A stretch of 64,000 nt of DNA from Branchipolynoe longqiensis (Eukaryota > Annelida > Polychaeta > Phyllodocida > Polynoidae), in NCBI GenBank assembly GCA_030323885.1, contig CM059199.1, forward strand, positions 76,170,781-76,234,780, written 5' to 3'. A model generated the notes under the pieces. The model was not told the DNA's origin, searched no databases, and saw only the letters and a list, made by a program, of their open reading frames with translations. Numbering within the stretch: position 1 is the first letter of the stretch; every line of letters starts with the position of its first letter. Made by a program: the position numbers and the translations under genes. Shown here piece by piece: positions 30,790-42,221 of the stretch.

Positions 30790-31290
30790 TGGGAGGTGGT
30801 GTATCTGGTTGTCTGTACTGTGTGGTGTGTGTAGTGCCTGTAGTATGTGTATAGTGCCTGTAGTGTGTGTATAGTGCCTGTAGTGTGTGCATAGTGCCTG
30901 GAGTGTGTAATGCGTATAGTGCCTGTGTAGTGTGTAGTGTGTATAGTACATAGATGTAGTGTGTAAATAATGTGTAGTGTGTAATGTGTATAATGCTTGT
31001 GTAGTGCGTAGTGTGTATAGTGCCTGTGTAGTGTGTAGTGTATAGTGCGTATTGTGTATAGTGTCTGTGTAGTGTGTAGTATGTAGTGTGTAGTGTATAT
31101 AGTGCCTGTGTAGTGTGTAGTGTCTAGTGCGTAGTGTATATAGTGCCTGTGTAGTGTGTAGTGCATAGTGTTTAGTGTGTACTGTGTAGTGCACAGTGTA
31201 CAGAGTGCATGTATAGTGTGTAGTATGTAGTGTGTAGTGTATATAGTGCCTGTGTAGTGCGTAGTGTGTAGTGTTTGGGCGGTGTGTGTA
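30790..31290. repeat. TGTAGTGTG minisatellite
   Basis: About 500 bp of TAGTGTGTAGTG and ATAGTGCCTGTGTAGTG units. A higher-order period of about 55-60 bp is marked by AGTGCCTG. The long minus-strand frames (HYTLHTTHYT) are artefacts. Confidence 0.95.
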
Positions 31291-31369
31291 TGTATATGTG
31301 TGTGAGGGGGCGGGTGTCGGGCTGGGCAGCAGGACCAGGGTTATGTAATAGAAAAGCAATGGGTGCCAA

Positions 31370-32030
31370 ACTCGCTGTGTGACATATTAGGCTATGTAAA
31401 AAATATGTTAATACATAGTGCCCAAGATTATGACGAGATGTTCCTATATAAGAGACAGTTAATGTTTGGTGAAATGTTCCCTCTATGCACCAGTAAGGGT
31501 GCAAGTGGAGGAGAAGGACATTTTTCATATATATATTTATTGTAACTGTCTGCAACTACCTGTTACCACAGGGCCGATGGGCACACCCAGCACTCTATAA
31601 TGGCCACCACGCGCTAGGTGGGACAGGTGCCCATAGGGCATCACCAGGCGTAGGGGTGTTGATGGCTGTGGGAGGCCAGTCCCGTGGCCACCTGACCACA
31701 AGCCTTTAAGCTGTGAATTGAGCTGGCACAGGCCTATCGCTCGATGAGCGACTACTTGACTTTGAGTGGCACCTCTCTTGACTTGAGTGGACACCTCTCT
31801 TGGGCAGGCCGCAGTCGCGATGCTCACCTTCATACAATGGCTTTGTGCAACATGGGCTCGTTCATGGCTGTAGGCACTGTTCTATACTGAGAGTTGAGGC
31901 TCTGTGTGGACAGAAGGTAAGGAGTGAGGGTGATAGGTCACTAGTAGGTGAACAGGAGTTGATGCCAATAAAACACAACTTCTTCAGTGTCAATCTGTCT
32001 TCCCTTTCTCGCTTATGAGTTTGTTGGAGA
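31370..32030. repeat. Dispersed repeat R2, copy 2
   Basis: It is an inverse copy of blocks of 6549-7690. On the plus strand GATGCCAATAAAACACAAC gives a polyadenylation-signal-like AATAAA followed by a TCTGTCTTCCCTTTC stretch. An LTR or retroposon identity is possible but unproven: no primer-binding site or polypurine tract is seen. Confidence 0.65.
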
Positions 32031-32139
32031 GGGGCATCAATTGTGAACTGACAGACAGTTGTCAGGACGCACCTGGTGAGAGTAAGTGGTATTTCTGGGG
32101 CTCAGACAGCCGGGTATTCCAGTAAATATTACAATATGT

Positions 32140-32317
32140 CATGTGACAACCTGTGCATCATCCGGTAATGTAAATTTATGTGCAAGTCTATGTATGTCCG
32201 GAGGCCTATGTATGTACACCTATATAGGCCTATGTACATAGCTATGTCTATATAGATCAATGTAACTCCGTCTATATCTAGTTATGTGCATATATATCTA
32301 CAAATGTACCATACACC

Positions 32318-32358
<41 letters not shown>

Positions 32359-32415
32359 ATATCTACATCTATATGCATACCAATATATATATATATATAT
32401 ATATATATTTATTTA
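32140..32415. repeat. TATGTAC-rich simple sequence and (TA)n runs
   Basis: Degenerate CTATGTATGTAC and CTATATAG words lead into TA runs at 32320-32351 and 32382-32408. Confidence 0.85.
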
Positions 32416-33290
32416 ACCGTTCTACTCCTATTGTTCTATTAATATGCACATGGATTCCCTGCTCCTGCTGCTGGCCGCCACTGTCTCTCTTCCTCTCATC
32501 CATCATAGCCATTTCACGTATTCGTTAATATAATCTCGCCTGAGAGTCGACAGCCTATGTAATACATCTCCACGGGCTCTACCCCCGCATATCGCTTGTG
32601 TATTAATTGCAATTACTCCTATACTTCCATTCCTAAGGCCGATGGTGTACTCCGCCACTGCTGTCACTTATAAACACCCGAAATATTGCCTGTTATTGTT
32701 ATTGTCCATGTTAAGAAGGTGGTTACTAGTCCCAAGGAGAGGGTTATCCTGCGTTACTGTAATGTCTACATTACTCCATCATCCGTGCAAAAGGCCAATA
32801 GTAATAGATATAATAGTGAATCATCGTTAGGGGGTTGACCATGACGGTTAGTGTAATAAGGAACCTGTTCATAAAGGGTAGGGAATGCAATCACATTTTA
32901 AGAGCTCACATCTTTATTTCTGTTCCTACCAACACCATCTAATCTCTTCCAATGTCAATCATATGAATAAATACTTCCCTTCCATTTCCTTTATTGTCAA
33001 GATACTTTCAATTACTGTATTTAAAACCAGATTATCATCTGAAACATCAGCGTGCTAATGAAACATGTCTGATGGGTCCGGGCCTGACGGCTCAATCCTT
33101 CTACATTGCTACGAGAGTGGCGTGGGATGCCTCGGCACGTCTCCTAGCAACGAGTTACAGCAGCAAACCCTTCCCTGCATTTGATGGTCAATGCGGGTTT
33201 GTCTTGGCGAGCAGCCCGCATTTCCATATATAGGTTGCTCAACCCAAGCCCGCACCGGCCACAGCTCGATTATAGTCTTGCCCACTTCAA
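32416..33290. other. No gene recognised
   Basis: Unique-looking sequence with short frames only and no recognised repeat. Confidence 0.4.
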
Positions 33291-33510
33291 GTATATATAT
33301 AAATACATATATATATATATATATTTACATCTCTGTTTATCTCTGTTTATCTCTGTTTATCTCTGTTTATCTATGTTTATCTGTCTCTGTATATCTGTCT
33401 ATATGTAGAATATAATTTATTATATATATATAAGTAGGCGGAGTTTCCCCCTTCTCTGTTTATTAATTAATTATTTATTTATTTATTATTTATTTCTTAT
33501 TTATTCTTCA
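33291..33510. repeat. Simple repeats: (TA)n, TATCTCTGTT units and (TTTA)n
   Basis: Five TTTATCTCTG-type units at 33327-33390 sit between TA runs. A TTTATTTATT patch is at 33469-33505. Confidence 0.9.
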
Positions 33511-33720
33511 CTGTATATTCACCTCGGGCCACTCTTTTGCCCCGGGACTGCCATTTCATTGCCGCTTGGCTCATTCCCGCTTTGATTGCACTCGCAGCAC
33601 CACTTATTTTCTAGCTTTAGGTAGGGCTGTTATTTTGCCCGGCCAAGGGATCTTCAAGCAAAAATAAAAGAAGGTTCCCCACCACTACTCTTTGTTCTCT
33701 CTCTCTTCCTTTACCGTAGC
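33511..33720. other. No gene recognised
   Basis: Short unique-looking stretch between simple repeats. Confidence 0.35.
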
Positions 33721-33817
33721 CTAAAACTTATATGTATATATTTATAGATACATCCATATATATTACATGTTTATAATATATATATGCATGTGTCTATGCC
33801 AATTTATGTCTGTATAT

Positions 33818-33875
<58 letters not shown>

Positions 33876-34045
33876 ATGTATATCTTTGCACATACATCTG
33901 GCTAACTACATCTATGTTATGTATATTTATGCCTAATATATATATATATATATATATGGCCATTCCCATGTATGTGTACATGTATATATTTTTCTCGTTA
34001 TGTATATTATATATCTACGTATATATATATATTTACATATGATGA
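33721..34045. repeat. TA microsatellites
   Basis: The longest pure run is about 50 bp (33821-33870). Further runs are at 33939-33957 and 34019-34033. Confidence 0.93.
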
Positions 34046-34234
34046 ACTATTGCTGGGACTTGGTAAGTGTAAATATTTTAGACAGGTCAGCAATGATGCT
34101 CTTAATGGTGGTAGTGGTGATCATGATGGTGGTGATCATGATGATGAATGATGCCGTACGGAGTATTGTTTTGAATCTAAAATTGTATTTGTGTACATAA
34201 TATTTAAAATGTAGGCCTAATATGTGAGGAGAGG

Positions 34235-34722
34235 GTAGGGGAGGGTTAGAAAAGAGAAGACAGGAGAGACGAGAGTAGATGTGACTGGAGATGGCGAGGG
34301 AAGATGACAGGGAATGAGAAGACAGGGAGGTGAGCTGAAGAAGCAGGAAGGGGAAGTAAAAGGAAAAGGTGAGGAGAGGGAGAAGGAGGGGAGGAGGGGA
34401 GGAGGGGAGAAGGAGGGGAGGATGGGGAGTAGGAGAGGAGGAGGGGGGGGGGAGAAGGAGAAGGGAGAAGGAGAGGAGGAGGGGGAAGGAGAGTATGATG
34501 GGGAGAAGGAGATGAGGAGGGGGAGAAGGAGAAGGAGAAGGGAGAAGGAGTAAGAGAAGGAGAAGGAGAGGAGGAGAGAGAAGGACGGGGAGAAGGAGAG
34601 GAGGAGGGAAATGAGAAGATGGGAAGGAGAAGGAGAAGGAGAAGAATGAGAAGGACAAGAAGAGTGGAAAGAGAAGGAGAAGGAGGAAAACGAGACGAAG
34701 GAGAAGAAGAGGGATATGGAGA
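34235..34722. repeat. GGAGAAGGA purine tract
   Basis: About 490 bp of purine-rich GGAGAAGGAG units. The minus-strand serine/proline/phenylalanine frames are artefacts. Confidence 0.95.
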
Positions 34723-34769
34723 AGGACATATAAATACATGTACATATATATACATATATATATATATAT

Positions 34770-34860
34770 ATGAGTGATTGATTGGTGATCGTTTAATGCT
34801 GTGCCAGCAACAAATGCCATATTCCCGGTGAAAGATAACAACATTTATTCTGTCAATTTT
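34770..34860. repeat. Dispersed repeat R4, copy 1
   Basis: TGATTGATTGGTG-TC-TTTA, GCAACAAATGCCATATTCCC and GTGAAAGATAACAAC parallel 51145-51220. It may be the 3' end of a retroposon. Confidence 0.5.
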
Positions 34861-34964
34861 GTTTCGTGAAAAGATGTGTGAATCACATTTACTTGCTTAG
34901 ATTGAAATTAACACAATAATCTGAAATGCTCAGATCTTACAACAAATATTATCTCAGATGCAAT

Positions 34965-35490
34965 GCTATGTATACACATATACACATATTCACATATCCA
35001 CATATCAACATATCCACATATACACATGCACACATATCCACATATCCACATATACACACATGCACATACATATACACATAGGTACACATACACATTCAAA
35101 TATGCACATATATATACACATACACGTATGCACCTATACACATATGCACATATACACACATGCATAATTGACATATATATCTACACACATGCACATTAAA
35201 ATATGCACATGCATATACCAAAAACAAATACCAATGTGAATACACATATACACATACATACACACATACACATATACATATATACACATATATACACACA
35301 TGCACATATGCAGATATACACATATATGCACACATGCACATATGCATATACACATATGCACATACAGATATACACATATATGCACACATGCACATATGCA
35401 TATACACACATGCACATATGCATATATACACATATATACACTCATGCACATATGCATATACACATAAATACACATATATACACATATGGT
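34965..35490. repeat. CACATA/CATATG tandem array
   Basis: About 520 bp of CACATATACACATATGCACA-type words with 6, 12 and 24-bp periods. The minus-strand frames rich in Cys, Met, Tyr and Val are artefacts. Confidence 0.95.
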
Positions 35491-35495
35491 GAATT

Positions 35496-35545
35496 AGATT
35501 TCAAATTCAACTGAAATTTCCCCTGCTTAAACAACTAATGTACCA
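35496..35545 (+). mobile_element. SINE-B tail fragment
   Basis: CTGAAATTTCCCCTGCTTAA and CAACTAATGTACC, then an A-rich run, match only the last 40 bases of SINE-B. Confidence 0.65.
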
Positions 35546-35839
35546 AAAAAAACACACAAAAAACTGTTGATACTTGTAATTAAGTATAGAAATGTGCATG
35601 TGGGGGCAATACTGATAAATATATATAATACAAATTGCAATCACAGTATCAAGTCTAATATTATATGTATAGATACAGGTGGGCATTGAATATGTTAAAC
35701 ATTAAATAACCCTTATTTAGCTCAACAAAATCAAACCATTCATGGCAATGAATCTACAACTCAGTTTCACTAATTCACGATGTCACATCATCAACATCCA
35801 CTAACATGGTGGATACCTTCTGAACGACAAGACAGTGTG
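35546..35839. other. No gene recognised
   Basis: AT-rich lead-in to the 62-bp array, with nothing recognised. Confidence 0.35.
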
Positions 35840-36234
35840 GAATTACTGAGGGTCTAGAATATCACATCAGTAACAAAATAGACCCTTTTGAACACAAGGG
35901 CTGATTAGTGAGGATCTATAATGTCACATCGGTAACAAAATGGACCCTTTTGAACACAAGGTCTGATTAGTGAGGATCTAGAATGTCACATCGGTAACAA
36001 AATGGACCCTTTTGAACACAAGGTCTGATTAGTGAGGATCTAGAATGTCACATCGGTAACAAAATGGACCCTTTTGAACACAAGGTCTGATTAGTGAGGA
36101 TCTAGAATGTCACATCGGTAACAAAAGGGACCCTTTTGAACACAAGGTCTGATTAGTGAGGATCTAGAATGTCACATCGGTAACAAAATTGACCCTTTTG
36201 AACACAATGTCTAATTAATGAGGGTCTAGAATGT

Positions 36235-36490
36235 GGCAGCACTAAGGGCGGTTGATGTATGGAACTCCCAACATCTCCCGACCAGCCACTGCAGGGACAA
36301 ATAGTTTTGCGCCTGTGTGAAACCTCTATTTGCTCCCCGAGAGAGTGCCGCTGGTAACTTGCAAAAGCCAGCAGCACTTCAACACTTTTGCAGGCAGCTT
36401 TCATGAAATGTAAATGGAGAGTGGCAGTCAAGTAATGAAAGCAGTCTTTGTCACATCGCGACCGACAGCATGATGATGATGATGATGATG
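36235..36490 (+). mobile_element. R1 retroposon inserted in the satellite
   Basis: A 256-bp 5'-truncated R1 ending in (GAT)n is flanked by a perfect 7-bp duplication AGAATGT (36228-36234 and 36491-36497). That word belongs to the satellite unit, so the boundaries are exact. Confidence 0.92.
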
Positions 36491-37005
36491 AGAATGTCAG
36501 ACCAGCAACAAAATGGACTCTTTTTAACACAATGTCTGATTAGTCAGGATCTAGAATGTCACATCAGTATCAAGATTATATCCTTCAGAAAAAAAGGCCT
36601 GATTTATGCGGATCTAGAATGTTACTTCAGTAACCAAATGGATCGTTCAGAACATAACATTTGATTAGTGAGGATCTTACATGTCACATCAGTATCAAGC
36701 TTGGACTTTCTGAACAATAGTTTGATTGATGAGGATCAAGAATGTCACATCAGTAATCCTATTGGCCTTTCTAAACAACTGTTTGATTAGAGATCTAGAA
36801 TGTCACATCAGTAACAAGATTGACCCTTCTGAACAAGAACACTATATCTGATAGCTGATTAGAGAAGATCTAGAATGTCACATCAGTAACAAAATTGACC
36901 CTTCTGAACAAGAACACTATAGTTGATAGCTGATTAGAGAAGATCTAGAATGTCATATCAGTAACAAGATTGACCCTTCTGAACAAGAACACCAGAGCTG
37001 ATAGC

Positions 37006-37590
37006 TGTGGTGGCTTTCCCACAGATGGTTCAATTTATTTAAGTTTATTAATGTTTTCATCCCACTCATGTTGCCATTTGGATTTTATGTGGGTGGCTAT
37101 TAGTAGTTTCAGATCAGAGTGAGGGATCAGACATGGTTCAAGATCACAGTTCAGGGCCTTCTTCGCAGCCCGATCAGCTAGTTTGTTTCCTTCTATGCCG
37201 GCATGGCCAGGCACCCAGCACAGGTGGATGTCATACCCATCCGTTGTCAGTTGGTTCATTTTATAAATGACCGTTGCTATAATAGGGTGATTCGTTTTCA
37301 GTCCAGCAACAGCCAGGAGGCAAGAGAACGAATCACTGTATATAACATAGTTAGTGTGGTTGGATACCTCGATACATTCCAACGCGAGAAGGAGTGCTCG
37401 GGCTTCTGCAGTGAAAATCGAGCTCTGATCGGGCAAACGTACAACAAATTTTTCCCATCGGCAGACTGCCGCAGCAGCTACCCGGCTTTGGTCTTTCGAA
37501 CCATCAGTGTATATGGAGAGGTGGTCTGCAAACTGGCCTTGAATCTCTGCATGCAGTCCTTGGTACGCGAGTGGATGTGTCCCAGGCAGA
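37006..37590 (-). pseudogene. LINE RNase H domain fragment
   Basis: A minus-strand frame reaches its stop at 37035. Its LINE-derived part starts at LPGTHPLAYQG, after about 16 codons of satellite. It carries a complete RNase HI core: LSIYTDGSKD (first Asp), TAEARALLLALE (Glu), VIYSDSFSCL (second Asp), then CWVPGHAGIEGNKLADRAAK (His and third Asp). This DEDD set and the GH-x-GI-x-GN-x2-AD box are what I know from the C-terminal RNase H of Jockey/I/R1-type LINE ORF2 proteins, where the domain removes RNA from the hybrid during reverse transcription. The RT is absent. The frame is open, so the insertion is young or selection-free time has been short. Confidence 0.9.
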
Positions 37591-37934
37591 TTTAGAATGT
37601 CACACGTCACAAAATTGGCCCGTCTGAACAAGAATGACACAATGGTTGAATAGTGGCGATCTAGACTAGCACATCAATAACAAAATGGACCCTTCTGAAC
37701 ACATTTCTTATTAATGAGGATCTAGAATGTCACATTAGTGATAAGATGGCCCCTTCTGAATTGACAATAATCACACTGAATTCATATACACACTACACCA
37801 GATGACCTGATATATATCTTTGATAATTTACACCAAACAAATTGAAACTTTATTAGTCTAATCAATCAATCAATTGTCAATAATTTAACTACTCCACCAA
37901 TGTGTGTTCGAGTTGAGTCAGAAACAAAGGCTTA

Positions 37935-38033
37935 ATAAGTGCATCAGTATCTATGTTAGATATGTCAAATCAAATCTAGATAATTGGTTTGGTTTTGAAA
38001 ATTTGAGATTTCATCGGACTATGCAGTTTAAAT
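37935..38033. mobile_element. MITE-1 fragment (right end)
   Basis: AATAAGTGCATCAGTATCTA through CATCGGACTATGCAGT, then TTAA. The left two-thirds are missing. Confidence 0.75.
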
Positions 38034-38242
38034 AGTGTTATTTAAAGGGCACATTCTAAAGCAGCCATTGCTGTGATTTAGAGATTTTGGCAATGGAAAA
38101 ACGGCTTCCCAAAAAGCGGATGAAATAGTGATGGTACTTGGTAGTAATGAGAGATAGTTTACCATCTATTTTGTAACTCTTTGTACCCATCTAACCGGGT
38201 ACAAAGAGTTACTTGCCTAGGCACCACTGACCCTGCCGTACA

Positions 38243-39962
38243 GGGCCTATATGCATGGAGCGGTGTTTGCGAGGCAAACCACGGTTAGGGCGGGATTTCT
38301 GGTTTAGCACTGAAAGTCGTTAGGCCAACACCGCAAGTTTAAAGTCGGAGATTCTAACACCAGCCCATAGCAGGTTTACAGCGGTGTTAGTGTTAGGTTA
38401 GGGCCAAATCTATTCAATGCTATCATATTTAACAGAAGTACATACTCAAAACGTGAAATCTTATCAAATTGACCCTAAAATCGAAGCGATATTAAGGCTG
38501 GCGCTGCATTGGCGACGATATTAATATTGTCGAATCGACGAATGTAAACTAAACAAATCGCCGCCACCGCCACCCCCCGCCGCCACCGCATCGGCGGCAA
38601 TATATTAATTATTAGGCCCAAATCTACTCAATGCTATCATATTTAACAGAATTACATATTCAATAAGTGAAATTTCAGCAAATTAACCCTAAAGCAATAT
38701 TAACGCCGCCGCTAAATCGGCGGCGATATTAATAAAATATTAATATTGTCGAACCGACGAATGCAAGCAAACCCCACCGCCGCCACCACAGTAACAAGCG
38801 CGCTGGTTCCCGGTGGGTAGAGTAATCACATTGTCAAATCGACGAATGTAAACAAAACAAATCACCGCCACCGCCGCCGTCAAATCGGCAGCTATATATT
38901 AGGCCCAAATCTATTCAATGCTATCATATTCAACAGAATTACATACGCAATAAGTGAAATTTCATGAAATTAACCCTAAATTCGAAGCAATATTAACGCC
39001 ACCGCTGAATCGGCGGTGATATTAATATTGTTGAACCGACAAATGCAAGCAACCCCCGCCGACGCCGCCACAGTAATACCCCTGTCACACTACGATGTAA
39101 CAAGCCAACGTGAGCCTAACGTGGTCATTTTTCATCCTTACGTTGGGTTACATTATGATGACATCAGAATGACGTCGAGCTACGTCACATTACGTCGTGT
39201 TACATCGAGTTACGTCAAGGTTTTGGACATGTTCAAAACTTTTGACGTAGCTCGAACGTAAGGGTTTATGTTCGCTGTACGTTCTGTTTATGTTCAGTGA
39301 ACATCAATGATGTTAAACGGACGTTATTCCAATGCTGCTCACTACGTTAAACCATGTTCCACTACGTTGACCTCCATTAAACCGAGTGCAAATGGCCACG
39401 TAGCGTAATGGGAACGTCAGGAGAACGTCAGGAGAACGTGCATTCAACGTACATTCAACGTCTCATGATGTATCTAACGTCACCTAGCGTTCTTCTGGCG
39501 ATGGAATAACGTTCATAACGTTCCGTGAGCATAGTGACGTTGTCCTCTCTCGTTGAATGAGGGTATCACTATGCTTTACCGACGTTACGCTCTCGTCCAC
39601 TACGCTGCATCCACGTTCAACTTGTGCCCAAATTTGCATACTACGCCGAGAAGTTCAATGTTCTTCACGTTCTCCCTACACTGACGTCATTACGTCGTAG
39701 TATGACAGGGCCATTACAAGCGCGCTGGTTCCCGGTGGGTAGAGAACGCAATATATTAGGCCCAACCAGGTGCTCGCCAGCAACAGGCTCAGAGAGATTT
39801 CCATAATGTATAAATTAATTCACGTATAGCTAACATGAACCGTTTAGGCCACCATGCATACGGCATGACATACTTCGCGACGCCCCTGATAACCGGTGAT
39901 AGCTACCCGGTGTTAGATGGTTAACACCACTTGCCGCTAACACCGCTCCATGCATATGGCCC
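38243..39962. mobile_element. GCATGG-family element, copy 2, with nested TCAC element
   Basis: GGGCCTATATGCATGGAGCG on the left and GCTCCATGCATATGGCC on the right bound 1.72 kb. The interior carries three tandem copies of a block of about 200-250 bp: TATTCAATGCTATCATATTT, then AATAAGTGAAATTTCA, then GCGGC patches (about 38400, 38620, 38900). A TCAC-family element is inserted at 39077-39712. Confidence 0.85.
39077..39712. mobile_element. TCAC-family element nested in GCATGG copy 2
   Basis: ACCCCTGTCACACTACGA and the inverse TCGTAGTATGACAGGGCC bound 636 bp. The host repeat has an uninterrupted twin at 38792-38821 (CACAGTAACAAGCGCGCTGG). The insertion therefore split GTAA/ACAAG, and TAAT and ATTA now flank it, consistent with a TTAA-like target. 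The interior is made of ACGTTGAACGT-type short repeats. Confidence 0.88.
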
Positions 39963-40008
39963 CAGATGTCCCTCGCCTAGTTTGGAGTTAAAAGAATTGT
40001 ACCGAATA

Positions 40009-40510
40009 CAGTATAACAGCATTAAACCAAACTTGAAGGGACCCTAGAAATTTGTTTGGATTAACCGATCATTGGTTTAACCGAGCTTTGGCTTTGACTT
40101 TGACTTTGAGTAAGCGTGTATTGCACATGTAATACACAATGTATGTGGACTCTTTGATTATTGTTTTTTATGTATGTAAAGCATAACCCCGTTAAACCCT
40201 ACTCGGTTAAACCAAACGATTGGTTAATCAAAAAAAATGTCGGCAGCCTGGCAAAATACTACAATTTCTCATATAAAAAAGTCAATGGGGTCTCAGATGA
40301 CCTTATAACCACATGAATGTTTGGTTAAGCATACCGGAGTGGCCTGGGGTCCAAGAATTTTGTTTGGATTTACCAATAATTTGGATTAACCGATTTGGTT
40401 TAACCAACTTTTTTATATGATAAATGGTAGTATTTTGCCTGGCCGTCGAAAAATGTTTGGATTAACCGATCGCTTGGTTTAACCGAGCTTGGTTTAACGG
40501 GGTTATATTG
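40009..40510. mobile_element. MITE-4 (pogo/Tigger-like, TA target)
   Basis: CAGTATAACAGCATTAAACC and the inverse GGTTTAACGGGGTTATATTG bound 502 bp, with TA on both flanks. Internal subrepeats such as TTTGGATTAACCGAT-GGTTTAACCGAGC occur at 40057-40095 and 40460-40500. An internal TIR-like copy begins at 40182. Confidence 0.82.
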
Positions 40511-40583
40511 TATTGAGAACAGAACTGGTGGTGTGACCACACTTGAAATTGCCAAATGCAGAGGAGCCAAGTCTCCCGATTTG

Positions 40584-41210
40584 GCGGGAGATCTCCGTAA
40601 AAGATAGCAAAATAACCACAATCTCCTGATTTGCTTAGACCAGACACGATGGCCGAATGAGTTGAGCATCCGTCTCCCGGTTTAGTAGATCGTGGGATTC
40701 GAACCCACGGATTCGAACCCTGGTCAAGTCAAACCACCGACTTGATACTTGGCGCTCGGCATTATTAGGATGTGACTGAATGGGATCACATCATGGTGCT
40801 GGCAGCTTGGCCTTCCAGTGGGGCAGCACTATAAAGTCACCATGAGGGTGCACCGTCACAAGTCGTTACCCGTCCTGATATGACATTAGATGTTGCCAGG
40901 AAGTAAAACTCCAACAACCAACCAACCTGATTTCCTGCTTTTAATTTGTAACCTCCCACCAAAGAATCATTTTAGCTTGTTTTGTTTTTTTGCTTTCCTT
41001 TTACGTACATTTTTCGTCAAAATACATTAGAATGCACCATTTTGTATCACTTTTTTCTTCTTCAAAATGTCCCCCCCCCTCTGTGGGAGGGGGCGGTCCC
41101 CACCCCTTCCTGCACCGTCCCCACGTTCAGCCATGTTATGGATCCCTATTTACAATTTGTGTATTACTATTAGGGAAATCTCCCTACTCACACGCTGAGC
41201 GACTTGGTGA
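40584..41210. repeat. Dispersed repeat R5, copy 1 (interrupted by SINE-A)
   Basis: GATCTCCGTAAAA-ATAGCAAAATAA, CTTTTAATTTGTAA-CTCCCACC and CTCCCTACTCACAC match 50150-50440 in the same order. The copy is split by a SINE-A at 40633-40925. Confidence 0.8.
40633..40925 (+). mobile_element. SINE-A inserted in R5
   Basis: The head with A box ATGGCCGAATGAG and B box GGATTCGAACCC, a core with an internal deletion, the 3' domain and a CAACCAACCAA tail are present. It is flanked by the 8-bp duplication CCTGATTT (40625-40632 and 40926-40933), confirmed by the uninterrupted R5 copy at 50 kb. Confidence 0.92.
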
Positions 41211-41219
41211 TGCAGTAAA

Positions 41220-41935
41220 GGGCCTGTCACACTCTGACGTATAGCCATAGCGTATGCCGATGCATGTGATTTTCGACCAACACGTCGGCATACATCATCA
41301 TAAGTTACGTAAACATTGGGCGTATGTCAGGTATGTTCCGGGTACGTCATTATATGTCGTCTTTCGTCGCCTTGCGTCGAGGCTCCAAAATTTGTTTGTG
41401 CAGGCTCAAAATTTCCAATGTGTGTTGACGCGTGGCTCGTATGTTGAACGTACGCTGGATGTACGTTCGGGATAGATTGGTGTACGTTGGGAGTATGTTA
41501 GGGATAAGTTGGTATATGTTGCTGCATGTTAGCCGTACGTTCAGCCGGTGGGAACGTGCAGTCCGCATACAGCCCAAGTACTGCCAACGGATGCATTACG
41601 TACTCCTAACATACTTTGAACGTATGCCTGCCATATCTCCAGCATATTTACGTATACGCCATACTTCTAGCGATGGAGTAACGTATGTAACGTTGGTCAG
41701 CATTCCGTGAGCATATGCAAGTGTTTTGCAAATGTTTTACGAGGCATAAGAACACTCTCATATGCTAGCAATAGGTCAGAGATACGTTCTGCATATGTTA
41801 CATACGTTGTGAGTATGTTGTGTATACACCCATTTTTATCCCCCGTCGCTGAAAAGTTCGACGAATGCTGATGTACTGGCAAATTTGTTAACATTGAGCA
41901 TGCGCTGACGCCATACGTCGTAGTGTGAAAGGGCC
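41220..41935. mobile_element. TCAC-family element
   Basis: GGGCCTGTCACACTCTGACG and the inverse CGTCGTAGTGTGAAAGGGCC bound 716 bp. Flanks are TAAA (41216-41219) and TTAA (41936-41939). The interior holds inverted ACGTATG-type words and has no gene. Confidence 0.88.
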
Positions 41936-42221
41936 TTAAATGGGCCGTTCAAATATTAGACGAGCGGTCGGGTACTGATGGCGTTTGCTGTGTAAAAAAA
42001 AAGTCAAATGTTTCTTTTTAAATTACAGACAGATTCACCATCATGTTACATTTAATCGGGTGAAAAGAAAGGTGGATTATTCGAAAAATAGAGCTGGAAA
42101 TGTCACCCTTTAATAACTCGGAATTTCTCAATTGCTTCGGTGTTTTTTCTATACCTCGGCCTGAATCTATTTCTTGGGGGATCCCCAAATAGTTGGGGTC
42201 TCATGTGTGTGTGTGTGTGTG
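41936..42221. other. No gene recognised; (GT)n at the end
   Basis: Short unique-looking stretch ending in GTGTGTGTGTGTGTGTG, where MITE-2 begins. Confidence 0.4.

Larger units (their letters stand above)
35840..37760. repeat. 62-bp satellite array split by two insertions
   Basis: The unit is GATCTAGAATGTCACATC followed by GGTAACAAAATGGACCC, TTTTGAACACAAGGTCTG and ATTAGTGAG. Six near-identical units run from 35880 to 36230. Diverged units resume at 36491-37005 and 37590-37760. The gaps are an R1 retroposon and a LINE RNase H fragment. Confidence 0.95.

Noticed and set aside
30472..31359. 295-codon minus-strand frame (HYTLHTTHYT repeats)
   Set aside because: Translation of the TGTAGTGTG minisatellite and, at its end, of the tRNA-Ser gene.
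35096..35485. Cys/Met/Tyr-rich 129-codon frame resembling a cysteine-rich peptide
   Set aside because: CACATA/CATATG tandem DNA read in frame; the Cys pattern is periodic, not a fold.
35880..36230. 62-bp repeats as a CRISPR array
   Set aside because: The units are contiguous and homologous throughout; there are no unique spacers.
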